NCBI GenBank assembly: GCA_020736575.1
Contig: JAGPYM010000017.1
Span: 496,001 to 560,000, forward strand
Direction: 5' to 3'
From: Thelonectria olida
Lineage: Eukaryota > Ascomycota > Sordariomycetes > Hypocreales > Nectriaceae
DNA: 64,000 nt
Shown here one piece after another: positions 23,052 to 36,100 of the stretch (position 1 is its first letter; each line of letters opens with the position of its first letter). The translations under genes were made by a program, and so were the position numbers. Under the pieces are notes generated by a model. That model saw nothing but the letters and a program-made list of their open reading frames with translations, had not been told where the DNA came from and made no database searches.

Positions 23052-23732
23052 TCAATCCAATGGGGAATATTCACTATAAGTGCCCTTCAAGCCTGCGAAG
23101 AACCCAACCACGGCCGCTACTTTCAACACTCCATGTGTCACCATTCGTCGAACAACCAACTGCACGCGACTGCCCAGGATCGCAGGCCCCGAGTACAGCA
23201 CAGGGTAGTTGTCATGATGATACATAACCACAAACAGCGACAAAAGCAGCATCATGCTACCCCGCAGTCCACCTTCTTTATCCTTGATGCAGCTGATGAT
23301 ATTGCGGAAGAATATTGCCTTATCACCATCATTCGGATCGGTCCATTCCGTGATCCGTAAGTCAATGTCGCGGGACGCATCTCCCTCATCCGTAGCATCG
23401 GCGCGGGAATACTGGTGAATTACGAATCGAGGGATTGTGATGACGCCGTCTTCGGGACCAAACACTGCAGTCTTGTCTCCAATTGTAACAAGCGCATGCC
23501 CCTGCTCGACTTGGATGTATTCTAGCAGATGTTAACTTAGAGATGGTGTCCATTGGTGCACACAAACAAATTCACCTGTCTTGTCTTCATGCCAATGAAG
23601 TCCTGTGCTCTCCGACGCCCCCACCCGAAAGACGACAGTTGAGTGTGGTTTGCTTGCGCGTAGGTCGGCAAACTCGACGCCTCCCACATCCAGGAAAAGC
23701 GAAGACTCGTTTCGAGTAATGGTCCTCGGCAT
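23052..23732 (-). CDS. small cupin protein with C-terminal hydrophobic region
   Basis: Two exons on the minus strand (23732-23576 and 23521-23052) joined by a 54-nt GT-AG intron; 208 residues. Residues 40-95 form a cupin: motif 1 is GLHWHEDKTEYIQVEQG (H46, H48, E53) and motif 2 is IPRFVIHQYSR (H88). That is the usual three-His-one-Glu metal site of a single-domain cupin_2 protein. The splice joins the two halves of motif 1 exactly, which supports the model. After the cupin, a stretch rich in Asp and Glu leads to two hydrophobic segments (MMLLLSLFVVM about residue 135, and VLKVAAVVGFFAGL near the end) that could be membrane helices. Similar cupin-plus-tail proteins occur in fungi without assigned function. 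A membrane-tethered metal enzyme or binding protein is inference. Confidence 0.82.
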
Positions 23733-24943
23733 GGTGAGAATAGGCTCTTGATCGAATATCTCGTCTAGTTAGTCGGCTTCATTGACGGGTGCAGCTCAAA
23801 TTATACGAGCTTTTTACGGCGGCTGAATGTAAGAAGTCCCCGACATTGGTCCGACTCCGACAAATGCTCGGCAACTTTAAAGACGGGAATGACTAGAGAG
23901 GCATGGACTCGCATCCTCCTCAACCCTCGAGTCCGAATGTTTATTTGAAGTTTTTGACGATGATCTATGCATTCTGTAGCTTGCTCATTGCTGATAGAAG
24001 AGCCGCCTAGCGCAGAACCATTTTCGCAGCTGAAAGACTTGAAAGAGTGTTGTCGAGCCCTCCCATTCCGGAAAAGAGGCTTTGCGCTCACTTTGTTTGG
24101 TGTACTGAATCCGTGTGTCATGACGCGTTGGCTTTGCGCCTCTGCCTCTCTCTCTCATTGCTTCTTAGTTCTTACCGTATTCCAATAAAGTATAATGGTC
24201 TCCAATAGTTTTTCTGCCTTCATCCAAAGCTTACCACCTATCCTCAATAGCCTACCTGCTCACCTCATATGGACTATGGCCAATAGCTCCGGATGTTCAA
24301 TGCCTGGTGTTGTGCTAGCCGGCAGTCAATGCTCCTTCCGTCCACGGCTCTAGCCACATTCGACCTCTCAGCTCCCCATCCACCAGCCACTCCCGAAGTC
24401 GCATTCAACCCTCTGTCTCTCCCAAGGCCGCAAATCTGCAGGGCTTTGCAGAAGTGAGGAACCGGGCTACGGATAGAATGCTTCACACAGCGTCGACTGC
24501 CCAAAGCAGATACCTGGCAGTGAAACCGGCCAACTTGGTGGAATGTGGCTGCTGAGGCCCGCCAAAATACCGCTGAACTGTACGACCCAACGCTGTCTTT
24601 TCCAGTAAGGGCCGTCCCAGCCCGCTGGAAGAAGAAGGTCCGCCCGCTCTCGGAAACTGTAAGTCCATGCCTCGACTCCAAACGCCTTATGTCATCCATC
24701 CGACTTGGCCACTCAAGTCTCAAACCGACCCTTTCCCTTCTCGACTCTCGTCATCCCGCCCTCATGCCTTCGTGAGGCGTTGAATTAGTCTTTCCAAACC
24801 CCTCCTTTTGTACGTTTTCCCCAATCTGTCTTCGACGCAACACTGTTTGTTCTCCCGCCGTTTCCAGCTCTTGGGGATTTGTCGACTTCTCAATCATATT
24901 ACTACTCTACCGTCCCCTCGCCACCCTCCTCCATCTGGACTCA
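23733..24943. other. 1.2 kb divergent intergenic region
   Basis: Separates the cupin gene and the CHY/RING gene, which are divergently transcribed, and must hold both promoters. CT-rich DNA at about 24720-24940 fits the leader of the CHY/RING gene. No gene seen; the minus-strand frame at 24274-24723 is unconvincing. Confidence 0.55.
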
Positions 24944-26859
24944 ATGTCCGCCTCCTCCCCATACTCCTACGTCTCCGAGTTCATTATCAACCCCGTCCTG
25001 CGACAAGCCCGGCGATTTTCCGAAATCTCTCGATCTACTTTTGTTGCCGGCGATGGATATGACACCTCCGGTGACCAAGATGCAGTGAGCGACTCAGGCC
25101 ACATCGATATCCACGACCCTGAACCCACTCCCCCCATCGAATCTCCTCCCACGCGACCCCTCAGCGCCTCGACCCAGGAGACCAGAGTCGAAGAAGTTGA
25201 TCCGATCGTCGTCATGGCCGAATCGCCCCCTACGCGCGACCATATTAGTCTTGCCCTGAGCCCCCGGAGTCATCGCAAAATCCCCGAAGACGATGGCATG
25301 AGTGAACTCAGGGCCAAAATTCATACCATCAATGCGCGCGATATTCCACAGACTGATAAGGCAAAGTTGATTCACGACACTCTTCTGGAGGGATATCGAG
25401 CCTCCAAGTCAGGTGTCCTCAAGGCTCACGGACACGAAGAGTCATCCGAGTCGATGCTGGCCCAGTCACCGACTTCACGAGTGATCAAGTTCTGGCAAAA
25501 TCAAGCAGGAGAATCACAAAGTTCCGATCAATTCGTTCTAACTGAAGAGGATATTCGGCCTACCTTTGTACCAGTGAAGGCGCCAAAGCACCATGGTAGT
25601 GAAACTCCGGTTCTGCCGCAACCGGAGGCGGTGTCAGAAACAGAGACAGAGCAACCGCTCGGTTGTCAGCATTACGAGAGAAATGTGAAGCTCCAGTGCT
25701 TCACCTGTAAGAAGTGGTACACATGTCGGTTTTGTCATGATGCAAACGAAGACCACAATCTCGTTCGCAGGGAAACCAAAAACATGCTCTGCATGTTATG
25801 CACCACTCCCCAAAAGGCATCAGACACATGCATCAACTGTGGCCAGATAGCCGCGCATTACTACTGTAACATTTGCAAGCTCTGGGAGAATCGCCAGAGT
25901 AAATCAATCTATCACTGCAACGACTGCGGCATCTGTCGGAAAGGTTTGGGTCTGGGGAAGGACTTTTTCCACTGCAAGGTAAGATGGAGCGCCGGAGCAG
26001 GGGACGCAATGATGGCTAACAAAACTAGACATGCCGTGCGTGTATCTCGACATCAATTGAGGAATCGCACAAGTGCATCGAACGATCCACAGATTGCGAC
26101 TGTCCCATATGCGGAGAGTACCTGTTTACGTCCCCCCGACCTGTTGTCTTCATGGCATGTGGTCACAGCATCCATAAGAAGTGTTACGACCAGCATATGA
26201 TGGTGTCGTACAAGTGTCCAATCTGCAACAAAAGCTTGGCCAACATGGAGAGCCAATTCAGAAACTTGGACCTAGCGATTCAAAGCCAGCCCATGCCCCC
26301 GGAGTTTCGTGACACAACTGCAGTCATTCTATGCAACGACTGCTCAGGAAAGAGCACGGTTCGCTATCACTGGGTGGGATTGAAATGCTCTATATGCAGG
26401 TCATACAATACCGTACAACTGAACATCAATGGCGACCTCCGTGGACAGGCACAGCCATCCTTGACAGAGGAAGGCGAGCCGTCGGGCGACATTCAACCAC
26501 AGCCAAGAGACCCTAGTCGTCAAGGAACCGGAACTTCGCCAGCCAATCGCCTGGCTTCCTGGGCAACCAACCGACGAAGGCATTCATCACACGGTGTTGA
26601 AGCTCAGTATCGCGCACCAGACAGGGTAGCGCGGTCAGTATCCCCTCCTAACATGGGCTTCGACTCTATCATGGCTCATCTTCCCCCGGACGGAGACTCA
26701 GACGATGACATTTTTGGGATTTGGAGACGTCCAGGGCAAGATGATGGCTCGAGCAGTGAGGAGGACTCTGAATCCGACGATGGCCTCGACGTGTCGGATG
26801 TTGAAGAGGACGAGGAGGAGGATGACGACAACGAAATTGTCCTCATAGGACATAGGTGA
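24944..26859 (+). CDS. CHY zinc-finger/RING E3 ubiquitin ligase (RCHY1/Pirh2-like)
   Basis: Two exons (24944-25978, 26029-26859), 50-nt GT-AG intron, 621 residues. The order matches the RCHY1/Pirh2 family: a disordered Ser/Pro-rich N-terminus (1-235); a CHY zinc finger starting at GCQHYERNVKLQC (about C241) with many CxxC pairs; a CTCHY finger (HYYCNICKLW, YHCNDCGICRKG, HCKTCRACIS) that spans the intron; a RING-H2 domain (CPICGEYLF, MACGHSIHKKC, YKCPICNK; about 370-412); and a C-terminal zinc-ribbon-like segment (LCNDCSGKS, GLKCSICRSYNT). The tail is Ser/Asp/Glu-rich. RING proteins of this type transfer ubiquitin from an E2 to target proteins; substrates in fungi are largely unknown. The start ATG follows a CT-rich leader. 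The intron falls between FHCK and TCRAC, restoring the zinc-binding pattern. Confidence 0.93.
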
Positions 26860-27341
26860 AGCACACAGGCGACCAACTTTGGCTTACGAATTACGGGTTT
26901 AGTGAATCAACCTGGTGCATGGATTTGTTTGGAGTTTATCTGCATGGCTTTACTTCTGCATGATGCTGCTTTCTGCATGGCGTTGGAAGGACAGGATCTC
27001 GAATACGGTAAGAATACCAGTTGGGCATAATTTCTCTCGGCGGGACACCGTGACTCCTGGCGCCCTTGAGGGGTTGATGGTATTATAGCTCCAGTTGTTT
27101 TTGTTTGGGTTTGGTTCCGTGGATTAATTTGGTAACGGAGTTGCACGGTTACTTGATTGTCATTTTCATTCTCTTCATTGTTGAATAATTAGGGCTGCAC
27201 AACAAGCAAAGCAAATAGGCTGTCTCTCGATTCAATATTGATATGATGCATCAAGGCGCCCGTCCGATAAACTCCTAGCTCCGTGCGTGTCGCAATTCAG
27301 TTCCCAGTTCCAGTTTCCGCAACGCTCACTTGACATGTGAA
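26860..27341. other. convergent 3' intergenic region
   Basis: Between the stops of the CHY/RING gene and MZT1; likely 3' UTRs. No gene seen. Confidence 0.6.
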
Positions 27342-27687
27342 TCACCGCCTCCTCGCAGCAGCAGCCGCATTCTGTTCTACGTCCTGAGCCTCTTGTCTAA
27401 GTTCCTTGACGACTTGCTAGGCGACACAAGACGAGCTGGTCAGCAAGAGGGTTACCATGTTGGGGTCAAAACATGAGCTTACGGCGAGAGCTTCTGGGTT
27501 CACACCGCGCTCAATCATGGAGATGCAGATGGACAGTGTGCGGCGGTCGAGCTGACAGTTCTAGGGTAAGGGGCTCAGCAAGCGTCGCGCAGGGCGTGGG
27601 ACAGAGGATACTCACGAGAATGGTGGAGATTTCGTGGAGAATGTCCACTGCTTGCTGAGCGGCGGCGTGCTTGTCTGGCTCGGGCAT
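27342..27687 (-). CDS. mzt1: mitotic-spindle organizing protein 1 (MOZART1/Mzt1)
   Basis: Three exons on the minus strand (27687-27616, 27560-27483, 27416-27342) encode 74 residues. The two introns of 55 and 66 nt are GT-AG and keep frame. The joined protein starts [20 protein letters not shown], continues [19 protein letters not shown] and VNPEALAQVVKELR, and ends in a short Ala/Arg tail. This is the complete helical MOZART1 fold, and the length equals other fungal members. Mzt1 binds the N-termini of gamma-tubulin complex proteins and is needed to recruit and activate the gamma-tubulin complex at spindle pole bodies. No single frame is long enough to reveal the gene; it appears only after splicing. 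It faces a very long upstream gene-free region. Confidence 0.94.
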
Positions 27688-28399
27688 GGTGTTGGTGTTG
27701 ATGTAGATGGAGGTTGAGGTTCAGCTAAGTGGTGATGTTGTTGTTGTTCAAGGGAAGTTCGAGGTGGGGTTGATTGGTTGGTGGTTTTGGTGGGGGAGGA
27801 ACGCGGTTGGTTGGACGCGTTGATTGACGACTGACGAGAGGATATCTCAACTACCAACTCGGGCGTGTTCTAAAAAGAATAGAAGACTGAGGATAGTTAT
27901 TGTCTTTGACATGTTGGTGAGTCGCCGATCGCCAATTACAGAGTGAAAAAGGCAATTCGAGGCATCACGTCAGTGTCGACAACGCCAGAGCCCGTCTTAC
28001 ACAAGGCACGGGGCATGCACAGCGGGAACCTGGATAGTGAACCGAAGCGAGACTATCTTGTCAACTTGCCTAGGTATACAACTCGACACCTCTTCGGGCT
28101 CCAAGCATTTCCACCAATATGTCATAGTCCTCCGTCTCATTCCACTCCTCACACTCTCTCTTCCCTCCCTCCCCCCCCCTCCCACACCCATCCGCAATAG
28201 TTCTCCCTCTTAGGGTAGTAGTCAACACTTTTGGCAAGCGATGCTAAACTATTTTTTGCCTTCCGTCCGTTCCCCGTCCCCCTTACCTATTTGCCAGCCA
28301 CCAAAGTCGTACGATTTTGCAGTTTGTCAGAAACGCAAAATAGCCAGATTGGAAACCAGGGGGGGGGTTATCGCTTCCCTTCTCCCGTGTTGTTACTTG

Positions 28400-28431
28400 T
28401 TTATTATTATTATTATTACTATCATCATCAT
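28400..28431. repeat. (TTA)n/(ATC)n microsatellite
   Basis: About six TTA/ATT units followed by three ATC units in non-coding DNA. Confidence 0.85.
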
Positions 28432-29581
28432 TATTTTGGCCCTTCTCCAGGTACCGCTGTGTAGTCGGACTCTTGGCTTGATCACATTTTATTTGCTTCT
28501 GGTCTACCTTTCGAGGACTCAATTTGCCTGAAACATTTCCACCGCGAACAATTAGAAACGCCGTTGTTCCCGGGCTTTAGATGGAATGAAAATTGCCAAC
28601 TAGTTGACGCCTCTCAACGGGGCCTCGTGAGCAACAAGGGTCTTGGGGCAATGCTCCGTGTGTTACCTCGTCATTAACTCGTAGTATCTATGGAGATTCT
28701 TTGAGACGGGGGAGACAAGTCCACCGTCTTCTTTCCTGTTCCTTCTTTTCTTCCTTTTTCCATCTAAGTGATGGTGAAGGGGGCGTGAAAGACAACGGTA
28801 TATAGAATGAATCCGGGTCTTGGGACCAACTGTATGAGATATACAATGCGTTTCCAGCAACCAACGTGGCTTCTTTCACAAACCGTCGGTCTGAATAAGA
28901 TACAGCCAAGGCTTAACATTACGGCCGGTGAGAGATAGATGGCAAGGTGAAGGAGGGAAGAGGCGAGGTAGACAGCAAGCGTGCTTGTGGCGAGAGTGCC
29001 TGATTCGGCATGCCGCTTAGACGATGTCGATGATAGACGAACTGGCCGGGCCCCTTGCAGGTGGCTTGCAACGCTGGTGTTGTACCTGGTTCAAAGGACA
29101 TACATGCGTAGTATCTCGTCCATGCATCCTTACAACACCGTGTACGAGTACGTGCTTGCCAGCGGATTTGCTACTTTCCCGCTTTGCCCTTGCTCCTTTC
29201 GGCAACCCTGAGTCCGAGAGGGTGTTTGATTGGCACCAGGGCTGGCCGACACCGTCCAACACCGTCCAAAGCTATTACTAGACATTACGTCAAGGGGTCC
29301 GGCGAATCGTGGCTCTTTTCGTCATAGTGTCTGCCATGATGCTATCTTCCCTTCGCCCTCAGCAGCTACTACGTATGTACGAGAGTTGCCAAGGGAGCCT
29401 GGCCTGTCAGGCGCGGGCCAGCAAAACGTGCTGACATTGCGGCCGGGGGCAGCGTGTTTCATCCAGGATGCACCCTCATCTTGCCCGCCCCGCGCCGATA
29501 TGTGACCAGGACCAGCACCGGGGAGGGGGAAGAATAGTGCGAAGACAATCTTGCGATAACTAGGTCGTTAATACTTGGTTT

Positions 29582-29596
29582 AAAAAAAAAAAAAAA
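29582..29596. repeat. A15 homopolymer
   Basis: Fifteen consecutive A on the plus strand in gene-free DNA. Confidence 0.85.
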
Positions 29597-30128
29597 GGGA
29601 CTTCAACCACAAAGGTGACAAGAATACGTTGCGTTCCGGGTCCCCCGAGAACGCCTCCAAAGACTAGCCAGCCCGTGTGACGCGAACAGGCGGACGACGC
29701 AGCACGGCAGTTGATCTGACAAGCAGAAAAACAGAGTTTGCACGGAAAACAGGCACAGAAACAGCAACAGCGACAACAAAGCCAGGGTCAAGGGTAGCAA
29801 AAGCTTTCTCTCCGTGGTTGCAGCCCTGCGCGGAATTCCAAATGGACGAGCCGCTGGAAACAGGGGACCAAATATTGCGTGAAACTCCAATCGCGATTTC
29901 GTTCCCTCTCCACCACCCGCAGACCACGCCATCGAAACCTTGTGCTGCTGTTGCCAAGCTATAGGCAAGGGGGCGTCTACTATAACACGCGGTGTTACGG
30001 TATCATCCTATCGTACTTTATTTGTTTTTGACTGATCGCTTTCCCGTCAAGCTCGCCCGTCTTGTGTGCGCCTAGGTGGTATTCCACCCGTCCTTGCCCC
30101 TGTCACCCTGGGCCTTGTTGATCAGAAA

Positions 30129-30145
30129 CCCCCCCCCCCCCCCCC
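30129..30145. repeat. C17 homopolymer
   Basis: Seventeen consecutive C on the plus strand. The G-rich minus strand could form a G-quadruplex. Exact length may be affected by sequencing error. Confidence 0.85.
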
Positions 30146-33100
30146 TTCGATCCCTTCCTCTTTTTGTTCACACGCTGTGAGATCCCCGCAGAGAAGAGGG
30201 GAAAAGAGGGAAAAGAGCACTGTATCTTAGAAGGGGTGGGCCACGTATTGCCAGGTTCGGCAACAGGGCCCTTGGAATCCTTCTTGGCGAGCACACTGCA
30301 AGGTTGCATTTTTGCGAGTTCTAGAACCAAGGGGGGTGAATGTTTCTCTCGTGCACTCTGGGTCTAGTTTGAGATACAGTAACTTGTGAGGAACGAATCG
30401 CATCTCTCAATTGCGGCTGGCGTAAGTGTGAGTTGAGTTTATACCAACATACCGCACACAAGGTTCATAGATAGTCAGCCGTTGAAACTCATCACTCTGC
30501 ATGCATGCATGCGTCAGTAGTCACGATAGAGCTGCAGCGGTGCTAGGCGACGTAGTATGGCACCGGGTTTCATTACCGTGAACCACCCATTGTCATACGT
30601 AGGTAGTCCTGACCCCACGGTTGCACGGCTGTGGTGGCGTGTGTAAGTCGGCTGTCGTTGCGGTTCCGCGGCTACAACCTCCAAGTCCAATAACAACTAC
30701 CCAGAGACAATAATAACAAAAAAAAAAGTCTCCAAGCGAGCTTCCGGACATTTTGTCGGTTACCCTCGGGCCCAAGTTAGCTCTCGAGCGACCTTCAAGA
30801 GGCGGCAAAAGCCCTAGAACGGTCTGCTGTCAGCAACTCAGCCAAGGGAGGGGGGTTGGAAAGCAAAGGGTTCCCGTGATGGAGTCGGGAAGCGGCAGGG
30901 ACGTCCGAAGGGAGGAAGTTGACCTCAACAAACAGAGAGAGAGAGAGAGGGGGAGACTAGCTAAGCGGCGGGCGGAGGCAGGACACCTCGTTCCCCTAGC
31001 GGCTGTGCCATGGGTCGTTCCTAGTCGGCTGCAGTGTAACAGAAGGGCAGAGAGAAGGCCAGTCCTGCGTAACAGATCCGCGGCCGGGATATGGATGATA
31101 CAAAAAAGCAAAAGGCGAAAGCGAAAGGGAAAGGGTTACAACGCCCAAAAACGCTGCTGGGCCGGGGTTTGGAGGCATCGTGAGGGGGCTTGGGGCGGGT
31201 CGCTTCGCCAGTCCCTGTTTGTCAGTGTCCCCCTCCCCGCCCCTTTTTTTGCTTTTTTCCTTCATGCCCTTGACCTTTTGGCATCTGGGCGGCAGTGCTA
31301 CGTAAGTGCTTGGTGGTGGTGTTGTTGAGCTGAATGAAGCTGAGAGCTGTGGGCGAAGTCAAGCATTGGCGGCTGCCGACGGACGACGGACGAGGCGTCT
31401 TGCATCACCCCAAGAAGCTTGGAATGGGAGATTGGGAGGCAGAGCCGGGCAGTAATTTCTACGTAGATGGCGGAGACGGGAACCGTCACTCTGACGGAAG
31501 CGAGAAGAGCGGCGGCAGCTGAACGACGCAGGGATGACTTCTCACGTCGCCGCAATCACCGCCAGGAGCGGTGTGCGAGGTAATCGACTACGGATATAAA
31601 GGACGAGACTAACTAACACAGCCGTGTCGTACAACAACGTCGAAGACGTACCTGGGTAGGTGAAGAAGGGAAATGTGAGACCTAAAACGGCCCAATATAT
31701 GACGCAAGGTTTCACGGCGGCCACAAGCGCGCGCGCTGAGGCGTCAACTAACGCGCTAGAGAATCCATGTCCATCACTTTCTGACCTGTCACGGCCTTTG
31801 TTGGTTTCGATGGCCGTTGCGATGTCACGGTCCAATAGGTAGCGATATGATAACTGCAAGTACATCTCGAGGTGACGGTTGCTACGCCAGGTAAGAAAAT
31901 GTAGGCTGAGAGACAATACACTGCCCGGGCTCGGGTTGTATGTTGTATTTAGGGTAGCCACCCGAGTCGATGCCTGCATTTCGCAGTTATCGCCATCTTC
32001 ATTCACGGCTTCCGTGATAACAAAACTCGCACATCCATCATATCATCTGGGAATTGAGGTTGCTTTTTCCTCCTCTCCTCTTAGCCCCCCCTCTTCCCCA
32101 ACATGTGGCGTCCCGTGGCATCTTGTTCATTGCTCCTCTCGGCCACTTACATGATCCTAACCTTTCCCAAAGCATTTTCCCTTGCGTACGCCTCCTGCAC
32201 CGTACGCCGGCAGCCATCTCGACGTTTCCTCCCTTGGCTCTTGTTTTTTCTTTTCTTTCCTCTGACTGTGAGACATGCCTCACCTGCTTGCATATGCGTC
32301 GTCGTAACATCACGTCTCATCCATGTGTTGTACAGGATTTGCTTCTTGGCTTGTTCTACTACTGCGCATGCAAGGCAGCGAAAGGCTTCTCCCCTTGCTC
32401 ATCGCGTGTAATCGTCACTACGAGGCGCCTCTCCTCACCCATCGATCCTTGCAATCCTCCTCACCCGAAATGCCGTTACCGAGATCTTATTCGCCCCGGC
32501 ATTTCCATACAGCAAACGCCTCGACGTGCGCCACACACGGTCCGGCTGCGCTCGTCCTGCCCACCAAGGCTGAAAGAGGGGGGCGGGGTCAGTCAGACAT
32601 ACATACATCCAGCAGAGACAAGAAAAGAACAGAACGAGACAGAAGTATATCGTACTTGCTACAGTTGCCCATGCAGTAGCTCGATCAAAAGCGCACTCCC
32701 CTCCCAAAAAGAGAGAAGGTCTAAATTCGAGACCACCAGACAAAAGAAAGGCCCCCTTCTAGTCGATGCATCTTGAGACATTGTTTGATAGTCGGACAAC
32801 CTGCAGATGGAACAAGGCCAACGCCAACGCCAACAATGTTTTACCTACTCAACTCGAAGCCCGTCGATCATTTAACTACTCTCTGTCTAATCCTGACTGC
32901 CCTCGTGAGACACGGAAGCACACAGATGCCGGACGACATGTCATCGCAAGTCGACTATTCCCCGTCGTTTTCGGCCGTGGTAACCGCATTTTGCACTTAC
33001 ACCGCGTTTCCTAGCCTCGCGGGCTGTCCGAGACATATTATCCTGCTCTTGATATTCTTGAGACAGGTTAGATATCCTTGCATCTCGTGGGTTTTTTTTT

Positions 33101-36100
33101 ATTAGTGATCGTCGATTACTCAACACATCATCTCTGTAACTGCCGAGACGCAAAGACCTTCGTCCGAGATCAAATGTAACCTCTGTGTGTGCTCCTTCGC
33201 GACTCCATCTCGCGCCGAGCCGCGTTCGAAACATTTTCGAGACAGATCACACAGGCATGTGAAGAATTCCAAATATTTTGTTGCCTCCTCCTCCCAAACG
33301 GCGTGCATTGATATCCCTTGGCTCGTCGTCAGCTTGTTCATCTTCTGCTGTTTACTTGAAGCTATTCCCACTTTCCATCCCAACACCCGATGTGAGACAT
33401 CGGCATGGGCGTATCTGAGACGTGCCATGGCTTTAGACAAGCTGGCATGGCTGTTTTTATCCAGGATCTGCACCTTGCTCACCTTGTAGAAACACATCCG
33501 CCCCATTACCAACTGCTCAGTCATCACTCACCTCGCGCCAAGCTTCGCACCATCGCAAGTAGATGCTTCCTCATCATCACCAAAAGTCATGCTTGGGAGT
33601 TCACACCGCTGGAGGAAATTGCGCTTCCATACGCCCTCCTCCTACAATCACTACCTCCGGGCCCCTCCCCCCTTCCTCGTAATGTCTTGTAAGACTAATC
33701 ATGTACGTGGTCTTTTCTGAAGCAGAAAACTCCATTCGTCTGCCCACTCTGCAGCAAATCAAGCCTCGTCTGCAGCTACCCTGTACGCGCATGCATGCAC
33801 GCTCTGAAGAAAAATTAAATAAAACGTTCGAAAAAAGAATGAAAGGGACCCCTTGTTTCAGTCCCGGCATGGTGAGACTACCCTGGGCGTAAAATAGTGC
33901 CATAGGGCGGACTTGACGGGTCACCAGGGCACACGCCTCACCCATACATCGTCGCATACGAAGCACAGTAGCCCAATATGTACGGACCAGGGTGTTATGC
34001 GCGTGTTGTGCTCTCATCGCCCACTGCGGCATCCTGTTTCTTCCTCATCTGCCCGCAGGGTGTATGACTCGCCGTGTGTCCCTTGCGAGTTGACCACGAC
34101 CTTTTTTTCCCCCTTCCTCCCGTTTTCCATTACTTCACACGCAGTATGGAGACTGCAGGAGGCAGCGGAAGAGAGGGAAAATCGGGCATGGCTTCCTTAG
34201 CCCTGTAGGCTAAAAAGGGGAGGGGGGACGAAGAGGTGTGTGGTGGTGTGCAAGCCTCCCCAACGGGTCTTGGTGTCTCGTCCCTTCTCGTCAGTTAGAT
34301 CTGCGAATGTCTCGGCCGATTGCTTGGAGGCCGATGGGCCATCCGTGTGTGAGAGAGCCAATGTGTCTCTGGGTGTGTCACACACACCCATTCGGAGAAA
34401 GAGAAGACTCATGAGTGAAGTTAACTTTCTTCCTCCAGGGCGGGAACGTACGGGCGCCCTGCCATCCATCGTGATCCACGGACCATGAATAGCACTAGCT
34501 AATGGAACTTCCCAAGGGGAATGAAATGTGGTTCCCCTAGATGGCCCTCCACAATCGAAAGGTAAGGCCAAGGTGAGGTTGGGGATGCCTCGTCTCGACG
34601 TGCCTCTCCCCTCGCGCCTGGATCGACATCCATCCCATCTTTTCTCTCCCGTCATCGTCATCGTCATCCTCCTCTGTCAATTGCGCCAAGGGCGGCGAAG
34701 CTAGCAAATTAAACCCAGCCCACCACCTCCCAAGGGAAATTTTTCACTGTTCGGATTTGGCGTTGTCGCTGCGCGGCTTGGGCCTAGGCCGGCCTGATGT
34801 ATGCTGTCGTTACGTCGTGCCTGTTGCATGGCGCCTGTGTTGGCGTGGGCTGTGTCGACCGTCAGTGTCATTCGATGAAGCATCAACGTCGCCGTCATGT
34901 CAACTTTAACTAGGTCGACGGCGGCTTGTTCGCCATTGATCCAAGCTTTTGGTAGTAGTAGTCATCAACTACCCGATGGCAAAAAATAGAAAGAAAAAGA
35001 GGCCGTTTCTCTTATTCACGGAAAGCACAGGTCGCCGAGAGACCTCAGTCCGCTTCGTGTCTCACTTTCGCCGTCTCTAAAATGACCTCGATCGACAATG
35101 CCCTCATTCGGCCCCGGGGGGCTGTGGCAGAGCGACTTATCGCATAAAGATGAATTTCCCGCCCTGCGCGCGGCGTCAGCACCGGCTCTAACGCCAACGC
35201 TGTCCCAGGCAAGCAAGTGGTGGACTGTACGAATGGTTATGTAACTCATGGGTGGCCCGCCGCCATCATTTTTCAGCCTACGAGGAATTAGGAATGCCCT
35301 GTACTAGTACTGTACAAAGAGGACTACGCGGTAGTGGTTAGCGTGCTTCTGAACGTCGTACAAGAATGAGAGAGATAACAACCAACTGAGACCACACAGA
35401 GACAGAGAGGGGCACCGACTTCGTCCGTCCCAAGCCCGTCACCGACTCTTTTCCCCACCATCAACGTGGTTGGTCAACCACTGACACACCCCTGGGTCTC
35501 TTTGCTCTTCTACGCAGTAGGTTCTCTCCCCTTGCGGACCGCCCCTCAACGGACCGTCAGACTCCAAAGACCTGCCCGATCCCACGTTTTGGTCGCCTTA
35601 GTCGCCCGCCCGCCCGCCCGCCCCGTCTGTCGAGTGAAGCTTGAATGAGTGAGTTTGCGTTATGGCGTTGGGAAAAGATGGAAGAGGAAGTGGAGAGGAA
35701 GGCAAAGAAGGAAAAAACTCTCCGAGAAAGGCACAGCTTGGTTAGATGGTCTCGGCATGGGGTTCCGATAGAAAGGTTTCTGAGATGAGCTTTCGCTGCA
35801 GCTGTAGCTGTACCTGCCATGTAGCACAATCCAAGCCGGCGGCGGTGGCAGGCCTACCTTTGATTTGTTCTGGCACCTTGGCGTACCCCCGTCCACAATT
35901 GTATTGCTTCCGGCTGGTTTGCGCCATCCCTTCCACATTTCGAACAGCCACCACGGTAAACACCAGCCGGCATGTCCAAATGATCGGAGGTTTCCCGCGC
36001 CGCCCAGCCCGCTAAGTGCATGCATACGTTGTCGCTGTGCCTCGCAGATCACGGGCACTCCGATACTGCACAGGTCGGTTCGTCCAGCTTGCGCGGCAGT

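Noticed and set aside
32054..32776. 240-codon plus-strand frame in the gene-free interval
   Set aside because: Composition (Cys, Arg, Pro, Ser) is that of random translation, competing frames overlap it, and no domain is visible.
34371..34389. Short GT/CA hairpin (GGGTGTGT...ACACACCC)
   Set aside because: Dinucleotide-like repeat, too short and simple to call a terminator or structured RNA in a fungus.
35325..35400. tRNA-like stretch with a D-arm resemblance (TAGTGGTTAGCGTGC)
   Set aside because: No matching T-arm (GGTTCGA-type B box) or acceptor stem follows.
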